Shown here piece by piece: positions 44,316-53,731 of a stretch of 64,000 bases of DNA. Below the pieces are notes generated by a model. The model searched no databases. It was not told where the DNA came from and worked only from the letters and a program-made list of their open reading frames with translations. The stretch's first letter is position 1. Every line of letters starts with the position of its first letter. This DNA is from Massilia violaceinigra (GTDB taxonomy: Bacteria > Pseudomonadota > Gammaproteobacteria > Burkholderiales > Burkholderiaceae_D), in contig NZ_CP024608.1 of NCBI RefSeq assembly GCF_002752675.1, positions 6,820,001 to 6,884,000 of the forward strand, written 5' to 3'. Both the position numbers and the translations under genes were made by a program.

Positions 44316-45794
44316 ATGCCCAACCGCGAACACCCGTTTCATACCAGCCTGCCCGCCGCCGATGGCGGCGGCGGCCGGATTGCCCTGTCCGAACTGCTCG
44401 ACGGCCACCCGGTGGCCACCTTCGTGATCGACCACGAGCACACCATCACGCACTGGAACAAGGCCTGCGAACACCTGCTCGGCTGGAGCACCGAAGCGAT
44501 GATCGGCACGCGCAACCATGGCGTGGCGTTTTATGCGCACGAGCGGCAGATGCTGTCGGACATGATCGTCTCGGGCGACGGCACCGGCCTGGCCGCGCAC
44601 CGCCAGTCGGCCCTGATTCCCGGCGCCTACGAAACCGAAGGCTTTTTCGAGAACCTGGGCGTGGGCGGGCACTGGCTGCACTTTACCGCCGCGCCCCTGC
44701 GCGACGCCTCCGGCCAGGTGGTCGGCGCGATCGAAACCATGCGCGACGTGACCGAGCGGCGGGTGGCCGAAAACGCCCTGCGGCGCGCCCACGACAACCT
44801 CGAACACCTGATCGAGAAACGCACCGCCCAACTGGCCGAGGCCAACGAACGGCTGGAAGACGACCTGCGCCAGCGCCAGATCGCCGACGCCGAACTGCGC
44901 GCCAAGCACCTCGCCCTGACCGAACTGAACGCCAAGCTGTCGATGGCCCAGGAGCAGCTGGTGCAGTCCGAAAAGCTGGCCTCGATCGGGCAGCTGGCGG
45001 CCGGCGTGGCGCACGAGATCAACAATCCGATCGGCTACATCTTTTCCAATTTCGGCACCCTGCAAAGCTACCTCGACCAGCTGTTCGACATGCTGCATGT
45101 GTACCAGGAGGCGGAAACCGAAGCCAGCCCCGAAACAGCGGCGCGGCTGGCGGCGATGCGCAAGACGCTCGACCTCGATTTCCTGCGCGAAGATATTCCC
45201 GTCCTGATGAGCGAGTCGAAGGAAGGCATCGTGCGCGTGCGCCACATCGTGCAAGACCTGAAGGATTTCTCGCGCGTGGACGCCAACCAGGACTGGGTCT
45301 GGGCGAACGTACACGGCGGCATCGATTCGACCCTGAACATCGTTTCCAACGAGGTCAAGTACAAGGCCGACGTGGTCAAGCAGTACGGCGCCATTCCCGA
45401 CATCGAATGCCTGCCTTCGCAGGTGAACCAGGTGATCATGAACCTGGTGGTCAACGCGGCCCATGCGATGAGCGAGCGGCGCGGCACGATCACGGTGCGC
45501 ACCGGCACCAGCCAGGGCCTTGAAGCCGGGCCCGAGGGCGAACAGGTATGGATCGAGGTGGCCGACAACGGCGGCGGGATCGCGCGCGAAAACCTGTCGC
45601 GCATCTTCGATCCCTTCTTCACCACCAAGCCGGTGGGCAAGGGAACCGGCCTGGGCCTGTCCCTGGCCTACGGCATCATTCAAAAACACCGTGGCAGCAT
45701 CGACGTCGACAGCGAGGTGGGACGTGGCACCACGTTCCGCATCGTCCTGCCGGTGCGCCAGACCACCGTAGCAAGCGAGGAGCCCAGCCCATGA
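44316..45794 (+). CDS. PAS sensor histidine kinase
   Basis: A 492-aa soluble kinase. PAS domain about 25-150 ([25 protein letters not shown]), a coiled coil about 155-220, the phospho-acceptor box [14 protein letters not shown] (His in HEINN) and a HATPase domain with [20 protein letters not shown] and [11 protein letters not shown]. No REC or membrane segment. It overlaps the next gene (ATGA), whose REC domain is a likely partner. It is paralogous to the kinase at 47690-49048. Confidence 0.94.
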   Translation: MPNREHPFHTSLPAADGGGGRIALSELLDGHPVATFVIDHEHTITHWNKACEHLLGWSTEAMIGTRNHGVAFYAHERQMLSDMIVSGDGTGLAAHRQSALIPGAYETEGFFENLGVGGHWLHFTAAPLRDASGQVVGAIETMRDVTERRVAENALRRAHDNLEHLIEKRTAQLAEANERLEDDLRQRQIADAELRAKHLALTELNAKLSMAQEQLVQSEKLASIGQLAAGVAHEINNPIGYIFSNFGTLQSYLDQLFDMLHVYQEAETEASPETAARLAAMRKTLDLDFLREDIPVLMSESKEGIVRVRHIVQDLKDFSRVDANQDWVWANVHGGIDSTLNIVSNEVKYKADVVKQYGAIPDIECLPSQVNQVIMNLVVNAAHAMSERRGTITVRTGTSQGLEAGPEGEQVWIEVADNGGGIARENLSRIFDPFFTTKPVGKGTGLGLSLAYGIIQKHRGSIDVDSEVGRGTTFRIVLPVRQTTVASEEPSP

Positions 45795-47122
45795 CAGACA
45801 GCCTGACCGACGATCTTGCCCCACCTCCGGCCACCGTGCTGTGCGTCGACGACGAACCGAACATCCTGTCGGCGCTGCGCCGCCTGTTCCGCCCGGAGGG
45901 CTACCGGGTGCTGGTGGCCGAAAGCGGCGCGGCCGGCCTGGCCATCCTGGAACAGGAAAAAGTGGACCTGGTCATTTCCGACATGCGCATGCCGGAAATG
46001 GACGGCGCCAAATTCCTCGAACATGTGCGCCAGCGCTGGCCCGACACCGTGCGCCTGCTGCTGACCGGCTACTCGGACGTATCCTCGATCCTGGCGGCGA
46101 TCAACCGCGGCGAAATCTACCGCTACATCACCAAACCGTGGGACGACAACGATATCCTGCTGGTGGTGCGCCACGGGCTCGAACGCCACGCGCTGGAGCG
46201 GGAAAAAGCGCGCCTGGAAGCCTTGACCCTGCGCCAGAACGATGAACTCAAGACGCTCAACCAGAGCCTGGAAGCGAAGGTCGAGATCCGCACCGAAGAG
46301 CTGCGCAGTTCGCGCGACACCATCCTTGAGACCAACAAAAAACTCAAGGGCAATTTCATCACGACCATCAAGATCCTGTCCAGCATGATCGAGATGCGCG
46401 GTGGAAATTTGGCGGGTCATTCGCGCCGGGTCGCCGATCTGGCGCGGCGCATCGCCGTCAAGCTCGGGCTCGATGCGAACGCGACCCAGGAAGTGTTCAT
46501 TGCCGCGCTGCTGCACGACATCGGCAAGATCGGTTTCCCGGACGACTTGCTGGCGATGCCGGTCAACCTGCTGGCCGGCGACATGCTGGGCGTGTTCCGC
46601 AAGCACCCGCTGCGCGCCGAGCAACTGCTGATGCCGCTGGACGACTTGCGCGGGGTGGCGGCCCTGCTGCGTGCCCACATGGAACGCTTCGACGGCGGCG
46701 GCTTTCCGGACGGCATAGCCGGCCCTTTGATTCCCCTGGGTGCGCGCATCCTGGCGCTGGCGTCGGACTACGACAACCTGCAGATCGGCGCGCTGCTGCA
46801 GCGCAAGGTGCTCGCGCCCGACGCCAAGCAGATCATCTACGACGCGGTGGGCAAGCGCTACGACCCCAAGGTGGTGGCCGCGTTCCGCGCGCTGATGGAT
46901 GGCGAACCGGTGGAAAAACTGCGCGACCTGGCCACGGTGGCCAAGTACCTGACGCCGGGCATGACACTTTCGCGCGACCTGGTCACGCCGGACGGCGTCA
47001 TGCTGCTCTCGGCCGACCATGTGCTCGACGAGCGCCTGATCCAGCAAGTCCAGGATTTTGAAGCCAAGAACGAGGTCCGCCTGAATATCTGGGTGTGGCC
47101 TGCACCACCGAAAGGGGACTGA
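45791..47122 (+). CDS. Response regulator with HD-GYP output
   Basis: 443 aa. REC domain (about 14-130; acceptor D64 in VISDMRMPEMDG), a coiled coil (about 135-195) and an HD-GYP domain (about 200-360): GHSRRVADLARRIA, LLHDIGKIGFPDD and AHMERFDGGGFPDG. The GYP tripeptide reads GFP, a variant found in some family members. The HD metal ligands look intact, so c-di-GMP hydrolysis is plausible. A C-terminal domain (about 385-440) resembles the small protein at 43119. It overlaps the kinase upstream. Confidence 0.92.
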   Translation: MTDSLTDDLAPPPATVLCVDDEPNILSALRRLFRPEGYRVLVAESGAAGLAILEQEKVDLVISDMRMPEMDGAKFLEHVRQRWPDTVRLLLTGYSDVSSILAAINRGEIYRYITKPWDDNDILLVVRHGLERHALEREKARLEALTLRQNDELKTLNQSLEAKVEIRTEELRSSRDTILETNKKLKGNFITTIKILSSMIEMRGGNLAGHSRRVADLARRIAVKLGLDANATQEVFIAALLHDIGKIGFPDDLLAMPVNLLAGDMLGVFRKHPLRAEQLLMPLDDLRGVAALLRAHMERFDGGGFPDGIAGPLIPLGARILALASDYDNLQIGALLQRKVLAPDAKQIIYDAVGKRYDPKVVAAFRALMDGEPVEKLRDLATVAKYLTPGMTLSRDLVTPDGVMLLSADHVLDERLIQQVQDFEAKNEVRLNIWVWPAPPKGD

Positions 47123-47123
47123 C

Positions 47124-47651
47124 ATGCGACGAATTCTTTTGGTCGATGATGAAATCAACGTCCTGAACGCACTGGTACGGGCCATGCGCCAGCACCTGGA
47201 GATTGAGGACCTGCATATTGAAACGTTTACCGATCCGTTCGATGCGCTGACCCGCTGCGCCGAATGCACCTTCGATCTGGTGATTTCCGATTTCCGGATG
47301 CCCCAGATGACGGGCGTGGAATTTTTGCACGCGATCAAGGAAGTGGCGCCGGACACGGTGCGCATGATTTTATCGGCCTCGACCGAGTTCGAGACGGTGA
47401 CCAGTGCGATCAACGACGCCCAGGTGTTCCGCTTTATTCCCAAGCCGTGGCAGGTGGGCGATTTACGGGAAAACATCCGCCTGGCGTTCGAATACCGCGA
47501 TTCGCTGCGCAAGGAGCACCTGCTGGCCGACCGCCAGCGCGTGCAGGAGGGCACCCTGAGCAAAGAGGAACTCGCGTTGCGCAAGATGGAGGAAGAGGAA
47601 CCGGGGCTGCTGAAGGTGAAGTGGGGGCCGAACGGAGAAATTATCATGTAG
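47124..47651 (+). CDS. Stand-alone response regulator
   Basis: 175 aa: one REC domain (1-125) with D56 in LVISDFRMPQM and the acidic pocket LLVDDE. A helical charged tail (about 130-175) replaces any DNA-binding output. The REC resembles those in the two upstream proteins. It follows the HD-GYP gene by one base and ends the operon, 38 bp before an opposing kinase gene. It may shuttle phosphate between the kinases. Confidence 0.9.
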   Translation: MRRILLVDDEINVLNALVRAMRQHLEIEDLHIETFTDPFDALTRCAECTFDLVISDFRMPQMTGVEFLHAIKEVAPDTVRMILSASTEFETVTSAINDAQVFRFIPKPWQVGDLRENIRLAFEYRDSLRKEHLLADRQRVQEGTLSKEELALRKMEEEEPGLLKVKWGPNGEIIM

Positions 47652-47689
47652 CCCCAGCCCGCTCGGGTCCGGGACGCGCGATAGCGGGC

Positions 47690-49048
47690 CTATGCCGCGG
47701 CGCCAGCCGTCCCCGGCTCCGACCCCGGCGACACCGCCGCCGGCGGCACCACCGGCAAGCGCACCGTGAACGTGGTTCCCTCCCCCGGCGTGGAGGCCAC
47801 ATCGATCCGTCCGCCATGCTTGTTCACAATCCCATACGACAGCGACAAGCCCAGGCCGGTGCCGCTGCCCACCGGCTTGGTGGTAAAAAACGGCTCGAAA
47901 ATCCGGTTCAGATGCTCCTGCGCGATGCCGCAGCCGGTGTCGCTCACCGCTACCCACACCCAACCCTCTTCGGCGCCGGTGCGGATCGTGATCACGCCCT
48001 TGTCCTTGATCGCATGACCGGCGTTGACCAGCAAATTCATGAACACCTGATTGAGCTGCGACGCCAGGCAGGTGACCGGCGGCAGCTGCCCGTACTGCTT
48101 GTCGACCGTGGCCTTGTACTTGATCTCGTTGGAAACGATGTTCAGCGTGCTGTCGAGCCCATGGTGCAAATCGGCCACCTGCCATTCAGTCTCGCCCACA
48201 TGCGAAAAATCCTTGAGCGCCTGCACGATATCCTTGACCCGCTTGAGGCCATCCATCGACTCGCGCACCAGGTCGGTCGCATCATCCTGCAAGAATGCCA
48301 GGTCGGCGCGCTTGCCGATCTGCGCGATGGCGCTGGCCAGCGCCGGCGGCGGGCTGTGGGCGGCAATCGCGGCATCGTACTCGCGCACCACGCCGAACAG
48401 GGTGGCCACGTACTTTTGCAAGGTGCTCATATTGGAATTGACGAAACCGACCGGATTGTTGATTTCGTGCGCGATGCCGGCGGCCAGCTGGCCGATCGAC
48501 GCCATCTTTTCCGACTGCAGCAACTGGTTCTGCGCTTCCTGCAAACGGCCGATCAGCAATTGCTGTTCCTGGCCCTTGCTGTAGAGCGCCTCTTCCATGG
48601 TCTTGCGGATCGTGATGTCGGTGAGCGCGCCGATCACTTCGAGCGGCGCGCCCTGCTCGTCGCGGATCAGGCGCAGGGTGTCGTGCATCCACAGGTAGCC
48701 GCCGTCGGCGGCGCGGAAGCGGTACTCGTAGGCGCGCTGCCCTTCCACGAACACCAGCGCCAAGCTGGAAAAAATCGCCGGCGCGTCGTCCGGATGAATA
48801 TGGTCGAACCAGAAATTGGGATCGGCCACCATGTCTTCGGGCCGGTAGCCCAGCACATTGTAGGCATTGTTGCTCACGAATGTCATCTTGAAGTCGCCGC
48901 TGGGCACGGTGCAATAGATGATGGCCGGGGTATTGTCGATCAGGTATTGCAGCCGCACCAGGGGCGAGGCGGCGTCCGCGCCCGGCGCGCGCGCCGCGGG
49001 CGGCGTGTCGGACGTGAAGGATTCAAATTCCTCGAACTGCATCGCCAT
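47690..49048 (-). CDS. PAS sensor histidine kinase
   Basis: 452 aa, similar in layout to the kinase at 44316. PAS with PAC (about 28-155: IIYCTVPSGDFKMTFVSNNAYNVLGY is part), a coiled coil, phospho-acceptor AAGIAHEINNPVGF, and a HATPase domain with VFMNLLVNAGHAI, VSDTGCGI and [11 protein letters not shown]. There is no membrane segment, so it senses an internal signal. It converges on the response regulator and lies 62 bp after mtfA. Confidence 0.94.
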   Translation of the reverse strand: MAMQFEEFESFTSDTPPAARAPGADAASPLVRLQYLIDNTPAIIYCTVPSGDFKMTFVSNNAYNVLGYRPEDMVADPNFWFDHIHPDDAPAIFSSLALVFVEGQRAYEYRFRAADGGYLWMHDTLRLIRDEQGAPLEVIGALTDITIRKTMEEALYSKGQEQQLLIGRLQEAQNQLLQSEKMASIGQLAAGIAHEINNPVGFVNSNMSTLQKYVATLFGVVREYDAAIAAHSPPPALASAIAQIGKRADLAFLQDDATDLVRESMDGLKRVKDIVQALKDFSHVGETEWQVADLHHGLDSTLNIVSNEIKYKATVDKQYGQLPPVTCLASQLNQVFMNLLVNAGHAIKDKGVITIRTGAEEGWVWVAVSDTGCGIAQEHLNRIFEPFFTTKPVGSGTGLGLSLSYGIVNKHGGRIDVASTPGEGTTFTVRLPVVPPAAVSPGSEPGTAGAAA

Positions 49049-49110
49049 GATCGATCCCGTGGGAAAGTGCTTCAGGCAATTATGAACGAGTATTCAGGAC
49101 AGCGCCACTC

Positions 49111-50001
49111 TCATTGCCATTGCCCGTACACGGTGCCGTAGGACGGCGGCTCCGGTTCGTGCCCGGCGTCCGGTTCCGGGGCGGGCGGCGCCAGCCAGGC
49201 GCGCGGGTCGACCCGGTAGTATTGAAGGAACTGGTCGAACAGGTCGGCATGGCGTTCGGCCATCTGCCAGGGCTTCTCGAAAAACGTTTCCGTGGCAACG
49301 GCAAAAAATTCGGCGGGACTGACCGCGCCGTAGTGGTCGAGCACGCTTTGACGGTGAAACATGGCTTCGTGGCGCAGGTTGTTGAAATCGCGCGAAAGCA
49401 CCTCGGACCAGTTGCGGTAACTGCCCGGATGGCCGAGGAAGGGCGCGCCATTGTTGCTGCCCGATTCACTGTCGAGCTGGTGCGCGAATTCGTGCAGCAC
49501 CACATTCTGGCCATCGGTCCAGTCGCCCGCGCCGCGCTGGACGTGGTCCCACGACAACACCACGCGGCCATCGCCCCACGATTCGCCCAGCAGCTCCTGG
49601 CGCACCGGGTTGACGATGCCGGCTTCGTCGGCATGGTTGCGCGGCACCAGGAAGGCGCTCGGGTACACCAGGATGGTGTGCAGCTTGCGGTACACGCGGG
49701 TGAAGCGGTTAAGCAGCAGCAGGCAAGCCTGGCCGGCGATGGTGACGCGGATTTCGTCGTCCACTTCCAGCCCTTCGCAGCCGACGAATTTTTTCTGGAA
49801 CAGGAATTGCTGCACCAGCCGCTGCAGCTGCGCCTGCAGCTCGGGCTGCATGCGCCGATAAATCGGGATATTGCGTTCGAGTATATTTAGCCACGCCGGC
49901 GGAAAAGGCTGGGCCAGAGCGCGCTTGAGGCGCCAGCCGGGATAGCTCATGCCGAGCGCGATTGCCACCACGATGGCGGTGGTCCAGAGCAGCGCTTCCA
50001 T
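49111..50001 (-). CDS. mtfA: MtfA family metallopeptidase
   Basis: 296 aa with one N-terminal membrane helix (about 4-20). Peptidase family M90 signature VVLHEFAHQLDSESG (HExxH) is present, with AVATETFFEKP providing the third ligand region. In E. coli MtfA binds the glucose repressor Mlc and affects ptsG expression; here it is longer by the membrane anchor. Start ATG 50001 has AGGAAC before it. Confidence 0.93.
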   Translation of the reverse strand: MEALLWTTAIVVAIALGMSYPGWRLKRALAQPFPPAWLNILERNIPIYRRMQPELQAQLQRLVQQFLFQKKFVGCEGLEVDDEIRVTIAGQACLLLLNRFTRVYRKLHTILVYPSAFLVPRNHADEAGIVNPVRQELLGESWGDGRVVLSWDHVQRGAGDWTDGQNVVLHEFAHQLDSESGSNNGAPFLGHPGSYRNWSEVLSRDFNNLRHEAMFHRQSVLDHYGAVSPAEFFAVATETFFEKPWQMAERHADLFDQFLQYYRVDPRAWLAPPAPEPDAGHEPEPPSYGTVYGQWQ

Positions 50002-50084
50002 CTTGTTCCTTGTCGGGGTGGGGTACGAAAACGAGGCCCGGCGCAGCCATGGCGCTGCGCGGGACCGGGTGGCGCGGCCGGGGC

Positions 50085-50837
50085 TTACGCCGCCTTGGGA
50101 GCGCCGAACCAGGCGTCGACCGCGTCGGCATTGCCGATCAGCTTGCCGCCGATGAAGACTTGCGGCCAGGTCGACTGGCCCGACACCGCGCGCAGCACGC
50201 TGGCATTGATCTTCTGGTCCTGCACGATCTCGGTGAACGTGAGGCCATGCGCCTTGAGCGTGGCCTTGGCGCGCGCGCAATGCGGGCAGCCGGGCTTGGA
50301 AAACACCACCACCGGTTCCGGGATCTGCACGTTCGGGTTAATGTAACGCAGCATGGTTTCGGCGTCCGACACCTCGAACGGGTCGCCTTCCTTGTCCGGC
50401 TCGATGAACACCTTCTGAATAAGGCCATCCTTGACCAGCATGGAATAGCGCCACGAGCGCATGCCGAAACCCAGGTTGCGCTTGTCGACCAGCATGCCCA
50501 TGCCCTGGCTGAAGTCGCCATTGCCATCCGGGATCACGGTGATATTTTCCGCATCCTGCCCGACTTTCCACTCGTTCATCACGAAGGCATCGTTGACCGA
50601 GATGCAAATGATGTCGTCGACCCCGTTTTGCCGGAACACGGGCGCCAGTTCGTTATAGCGCGGCAAATGGGTGGAAGAACAGGTCGGCGTGTACGCCCCG
50701 GGCAGCGAAAACAGGACCACCGTCTTGCCCTTGAACAGCTCGTCGGTGGTGAGATCTTTCCACTGGTCGTTGGGCCTGGCCTTGAACGTCACATTCGGCA
50801 CGGGCTTGCTTTCCAGCGATTCTGGCGTCGGTAACAT
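50085..50837 (-). CDS. Peroxiredoxin-glutaredoxin fusion (hybrid Prx5)
   Basis: 250 aa. The peroxiredoxin-5 domain (1-160) has the peroxidatic Cys in SLPGAYTPTCSS; the C-terminal glutaredoxin (about 170-245) has GCPHCARAK and STWPQVFIGG. These hybrids reduce hydrogen peroxide and alkyl hydroperoxides with glutathione. An AAGGAA ribosome site fixes the ATG at 50837. Single gene, well separated from the winged-helix gene upstream. Confidence 0.95.
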   Translation of the reverse strand: MLPTPESLESKPVPNVTFKARPNDQWKDLTTDELFKGKTVVLFSLPGAYTPTCSSTHLPRYNELAPVFRQNGVDDIICISVNDAFVMNEWKVGQDAENITVIPDGNGDFSQGMGMLVDKRNLGFGMRSWRYSMLVKDGLIQKVFIEPDKEGDPFEVSDAETMLRYINPNVQIPEPVVVFSKPGCPHCARAKATLKAHGLTFTEIVQDQKINASVLRAVSGQSTWPQVFIGGKLIGNADAVDAWFGAPKAA

Positions 50838-51150
50838 GGGTGTTCCTTCTGGTGAGTGATCGGGACGGCAAAGCATCCCCGCACCGCCACAAGTGGGGCT
50901 GGTTCAGGGGTTTTCAATTGGTGGGGATGACAGAAAAACAGCAGACGTGCCTGTACCCGCACTGCCGCGAAGGGGAAGCGCTCAGATGGACACAAGAAAA
51001 GTGACGCGAAGGTCACGCACAAAAACGGGGGCCGGACTGCGCCGGCCCTGTCTGGACGATACGAGAGGTGAACGGACCCTGCCCTGCAACCGAACCGGGA
51101 GGTGGCGGCAGGCGCGGTGCCAGGCGCCGCGGGGACCGCTCAGCGCGGCA
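50838..51150. other. 313-bp stretch without a gene
   Basis: It lies between the peroxiredoxin start and the winged-helix gene stop, both on the minus strand. It should hold the promoter of the peroxiredoxin gene. No gene, terminator with a T-run or repeat was recognised. Confidence 0.5.
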
Positions 51151-51762
51151 TCAAGCCTGTTCTTTGGCCGACGGTGCCGCGCCGAACAGGGCGGCGACGA
51201 GGGGGTCGCGCGCCACCGGGCTGCGATTGACGCGGATGGCATAGTGGGTGTCATCGGCCAGGATATGGAAGTGACGGCCCGTGCCTGCCATGCTTTGCTC
51301 GCGCAGGCCTGGACGCTCCTTGCGCGGTGCGGCGCCTTCGCGTTTCGGCTGCACGATCGCGGCCAGGAAAGCCTTGACCCGTTCCGGATCGGGCGAGATC
51401 TGGTACACGGCCTTGCCCAGGTAGGTGGCGGTGCCTTCGATATAGCGCGCCAGTTCGATCACGCCCGCTTCGCGCAGGTCGCGGATGTATTTACGCGCGC
51501 CGGACGGCGAAAACTTCAGGAACCAGGCGATTTCATCGGCCAGCATTTCGTGCGTCGACAATTCACCGATCAGTTTTTGCATATTCTCGATGCGGCGCTG
51601 GGTGGCCGATGTCGAACGCACGCGTTCGATCGGGGCCATCGAGATCGGGGCGCGCTCGGCTGGCTGGGGCGCGACGCGCTCGATCAGGGTGGAGTTGGCG
51701 GAGGTGTGCAATGTGGTCATGTCGCCTTGGGCCGCATTGTGGTGCTGTGTCGTTGCATGCAT
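51151..51762 (-). CDS. Winged-helix DNA-binding protein
   Basis: 203 aa from the ATG at 51762, chosen for the upstream TTGGAG ribosome site; in-frame ATGs at 51792 and 51720 exist. A helix-turn-helix occupies about 60-130 (MLADEIAWFLKFSPSGARKYIRDLREAGVIEL is its core), with RYIEGTATYLGKAVYQIS as the wing. The first 45 residues are disordered and Thr/Pro-rich, and the last 70 are basic. No ligand domain is seen. It diverges from the collagen-like lipoprotein gene and could regulate it. Confidence 0.7.
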   Translation of the reverse strand: MHATTQHHNAAQGDMTTLHTSANSTLIERVAPQPAERAPISMAPIERVRSTSATQRRIENMQKLIGELSTHEMLADEIAWFLKFSPSGARKYIRDLREAGVIELARYIEGTATYLGKAVYQISPDPERVKAFLAAIVQPKREGAAPRKERPGLREQSMAGTGRHFHILADDTHYAIRVNRSPVARDPLVAALFGAAPSAKEQA

Positions 51763-52103
51763 GTTGAGTACTCCAAGAGAAGAGATAGTCATGTCGTCCG
51801 GACCCGGTACATGTCGTTTGACAGCCTGACAATAATTCGGTTCCGCACATCTGGGTACAAGATTGCCTGCGTGGACATCGATGGTCTGTGCGCCATCGAA
51901 CATTTCGCACAATTTACTTCCTATGATCATCTTTTCATCGTTGCAATTGTGATGACGGGCCCGGCTGTGTGCGTTGGCGTACAGATTCCATCAATACAAC
52001 ACCGTATTCTGGCCCCGTTCGCACAACATTGTGTGTGCAATGACTTCATTGACGTTCAGTCTGCCTGCCGCCCGGCACCAGACACTTATAAAAGGAAACC
52101 ACC
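51763..52103. promoter_or_regulatory. 341-bp divergent intergenic region with two inverted repeats
   Basis: It separates the winged-helix gene from the collagen-like gene and must hold both promoters. Two short inverted repeats, CACAA-CA-TTGTG (52022-52033) and CAATGA-CT-TCATTG (52036-52049), sit side by side about 55-80 bp ahead of the lipoprotein start, a plausible operator pair. No gene is visible. Confidence 0.45.
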
Positions 52104-52412
52104 ATGAAAACGACACTTCTGGCAGCACTGTTGGCAATCGCCGGTCTGACCGCATGCGAAAAAACCACTGTTAACCCACCTGCAACGGTTGTTACCCCAA
52201 CCGTTGAAGTTCCGGTTGCCGTACCTGGCCCTGCCGGCGCGCCTGGCGCTCCTGGCGCACCTGGCGCCGCCGGTACTGACGGTACGTCGGGCGCCACCGG
52301 CACCCCCGGTGCTGCAGGCACCCCGGGCGCACCAGGCATGGACGGTTCCAAGGGCGACACCGGCAAGACCGGCGGCGACACCGTGATCGTCGTGCCGGAA
52401 AAAACGAACTAA
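52104..52412 (+). CDS. Collagen-like lipoprotein
   Basis: 102 aa. A short signal peptide ends in a lipobox (AGLTAC, Cys18), then a Thr/Val/Pro spacer and 17 uninterrupted Gly-X-Y triplets (about 42-92), many GAP, GAA or GTP. The sequence ends DTVIVVPEKTN. Bacterial collagen-like repeats form triple helices on the cell surface. An AAAGGA ribosome site is present, and two terminators follow. Function unknown; a surface fibre or spacer is likely. Confidence 0.88.
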   Translation: MKTTLLAALLAIAGLTACEKTTVNPPATVVTPTVEVPVAVPGPAGAPGAPGAPGAAGTDGTSGATGTPGAAGTPGAPGMDGSKGDTGKTGGDTVIVVPEKTN

Positions 52413-52482
52413 TAGCCTCGGCTATTTTTCGCGCGACAATATCGCGCCGGACCAGGTTTGCGCCTGGTCCGGCGCGATTTTT
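52411..52482 (+). terminator. Two consecutive intrinsic terminators
   Basis: First AATAGC-CTCG-GCTATT followed by TTT (52411-52429), then a 16-bp perfect stem ATCGCGCCGGACCAGG/CCTGGTCCGGCGCGAT with a 6-nt loop (52441-52478) and a T-run. The second is among the strongest in the window. Confidence 0.9.
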
Positions 52483-52643
52483 GTTGGCACTCGCACAAAT
52501 CGTTGTATTAAAAAGACAAGTCCAACATCACGGTGCGCTATCGAACGGTTGCATTGAACTCCCCCGCTTAATCTCAAGTCGAACGTCACACTGCCTCGCA
52601 TCAGTGATGACATATCTACTGACCCATCGAATAGGAGTTCCCT

Positions 52644-53669
52644 GTGAACAGAATGAAAAAGACGGCCCTAGCGGCGGCGCTGTTGTGCAGCGCCGGACTG
52701 GCCTTTGCGCAAGACCTCAACCCCTCGTGGTACATCCAGCCCAGCGCCAACGCGTTCAAGCCCGACCAGGATTTCGGCGTGAGCGAGCGCGACTACGGCG
52801 GCGGGCTCAAAATCGGCAAACCGCTTTCCGAAATGTGGGACGTGCAGATCGGCGCCACCCACGCCCGCGCCGAAGAAGGCCGCTACAACTATCGCCAGAC
52901 CCTGCTGGGCGCCGACGCGCTGCTGATGCTGTCGCGCCAGAACTTCCGGCCCTTCCTGCTGATCGGCGTCGGCGCCCAGCGCGACCGGGTCGACAATCCG
53001 CTGCGCCGGGTCAGCAAAACGTCTCCCTACGCGACCGCCGGCATCGGCTTTCAGCTCGGCATGACGGACCAGTGGTCGATGCAGGCCGACCTGCGCACCG
53101 TGCGCGGGCGCCTGCGCGACGACGCTGCGTTCGGCTTCGGCCGCAACAACAACAAATACCTGACGATCGGCTTGAACTACGCCTTCAGCAAGCCGACCCC
53201 GCCGGCTCCGCCGCCAGCGCCGACGCCGCCACCGGCCGTCACGCCGCCGCCGGAGCCGGTCGCGCCGCCACCGCCAGCGCCGGCCCGTTTCGAGAAAATC
53301 ACGCTGACCGCCACCGAGCTGTTCGCCTTCAACAGCGCCACGCTCAACGTGACGCAGACGCGGCTGGACGAGATCGCCGCCGCGCTGCAGGCCGATCCGA
53401 GCATCACCGACGTCGACATTACCGGCTACGCCGACCGCCTCGGTTCGGAGCAATACAACCTCAAGCTGTCGGAGCGGCGCGCCAACGCGGTACGCGACTA
53501 CCTGGTCGCCAAGGGCATCGACGGCGCCCGTCTGAAAGCCTACGGCAAGGGCGAAGCCAACCCGCTCGTCACCTGTACCGACAAGCGGCGCGCCGACCTG
53601 ATCAAGTGCCTGGAACCGAACCGCCGCGTCGAAGTCGAACAGATCACCATCGAACGCCGCGTTCAATAA
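52644..53669 (+). CDS. OmpA-family outer membrane protein
   Basis: 341 aa starting at the GTG at 52644, set by TAGGAG at good spacing. Signal peptide (about 1-22, ending AFA), an eight-stranded-barrel-type domain (about 23-180: GGGLKIGKPLSEMWDVQIGAT, LTIGLNYAFSK), a Pro/Ala linker (about 183-215) and an OmpA C-terminal peptidoglycan-binding domain (about 218-335: FAFNSATLNVTQTRLDEIA, GYADRLGSEQYNLKLSERRAN). It ties the outer membrane to the cell wall. It follows the double terminator, so it has its own promoter. Confidence 0.93.
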   Translation: MNRMKKTALAAALLCSAGLAFAQDLNPSWYIQPSANAFKPDQDFGVSERDYGGGLKIGKPLSEMWDVQIGATHARAEEGRYNYRQTLLGADALLMLSRQNFRPFLLIGVGAQRDRVDNPLRRVSKTSPYATAGIGFQLGMTDQWSMQADLRTVRGRLRDDAAFGFGRNNNKYLTIGLNYAFSKPTPPAPPPAPTPPPAVTPPPEPVAPPPPAPARFEKITLTATELFAFNSATLNVTQTRLDEIAAALQADPSITDVDITGYADRLGSEQYNLKLSERRANAVRDYLVAKGIDGARLKAYGKGEANPLVTCTDKRRADLIKCLEPNRRVEVEQITIERRVQ

Positions 53670-53731
53670 GCAAGGGCCGCGGCCTGTTTTGCGGGGGGCG
53701 CGCGCCCCTCGCGCAAATTTTAGGAAGACAT

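Noticed and set aside
52024..52103. TTGACG and TATAAA as a promoter for the collagen-like gene
   Set aside because: Spacing between them is about 28 bp, too long for a sigma-70 promoter.
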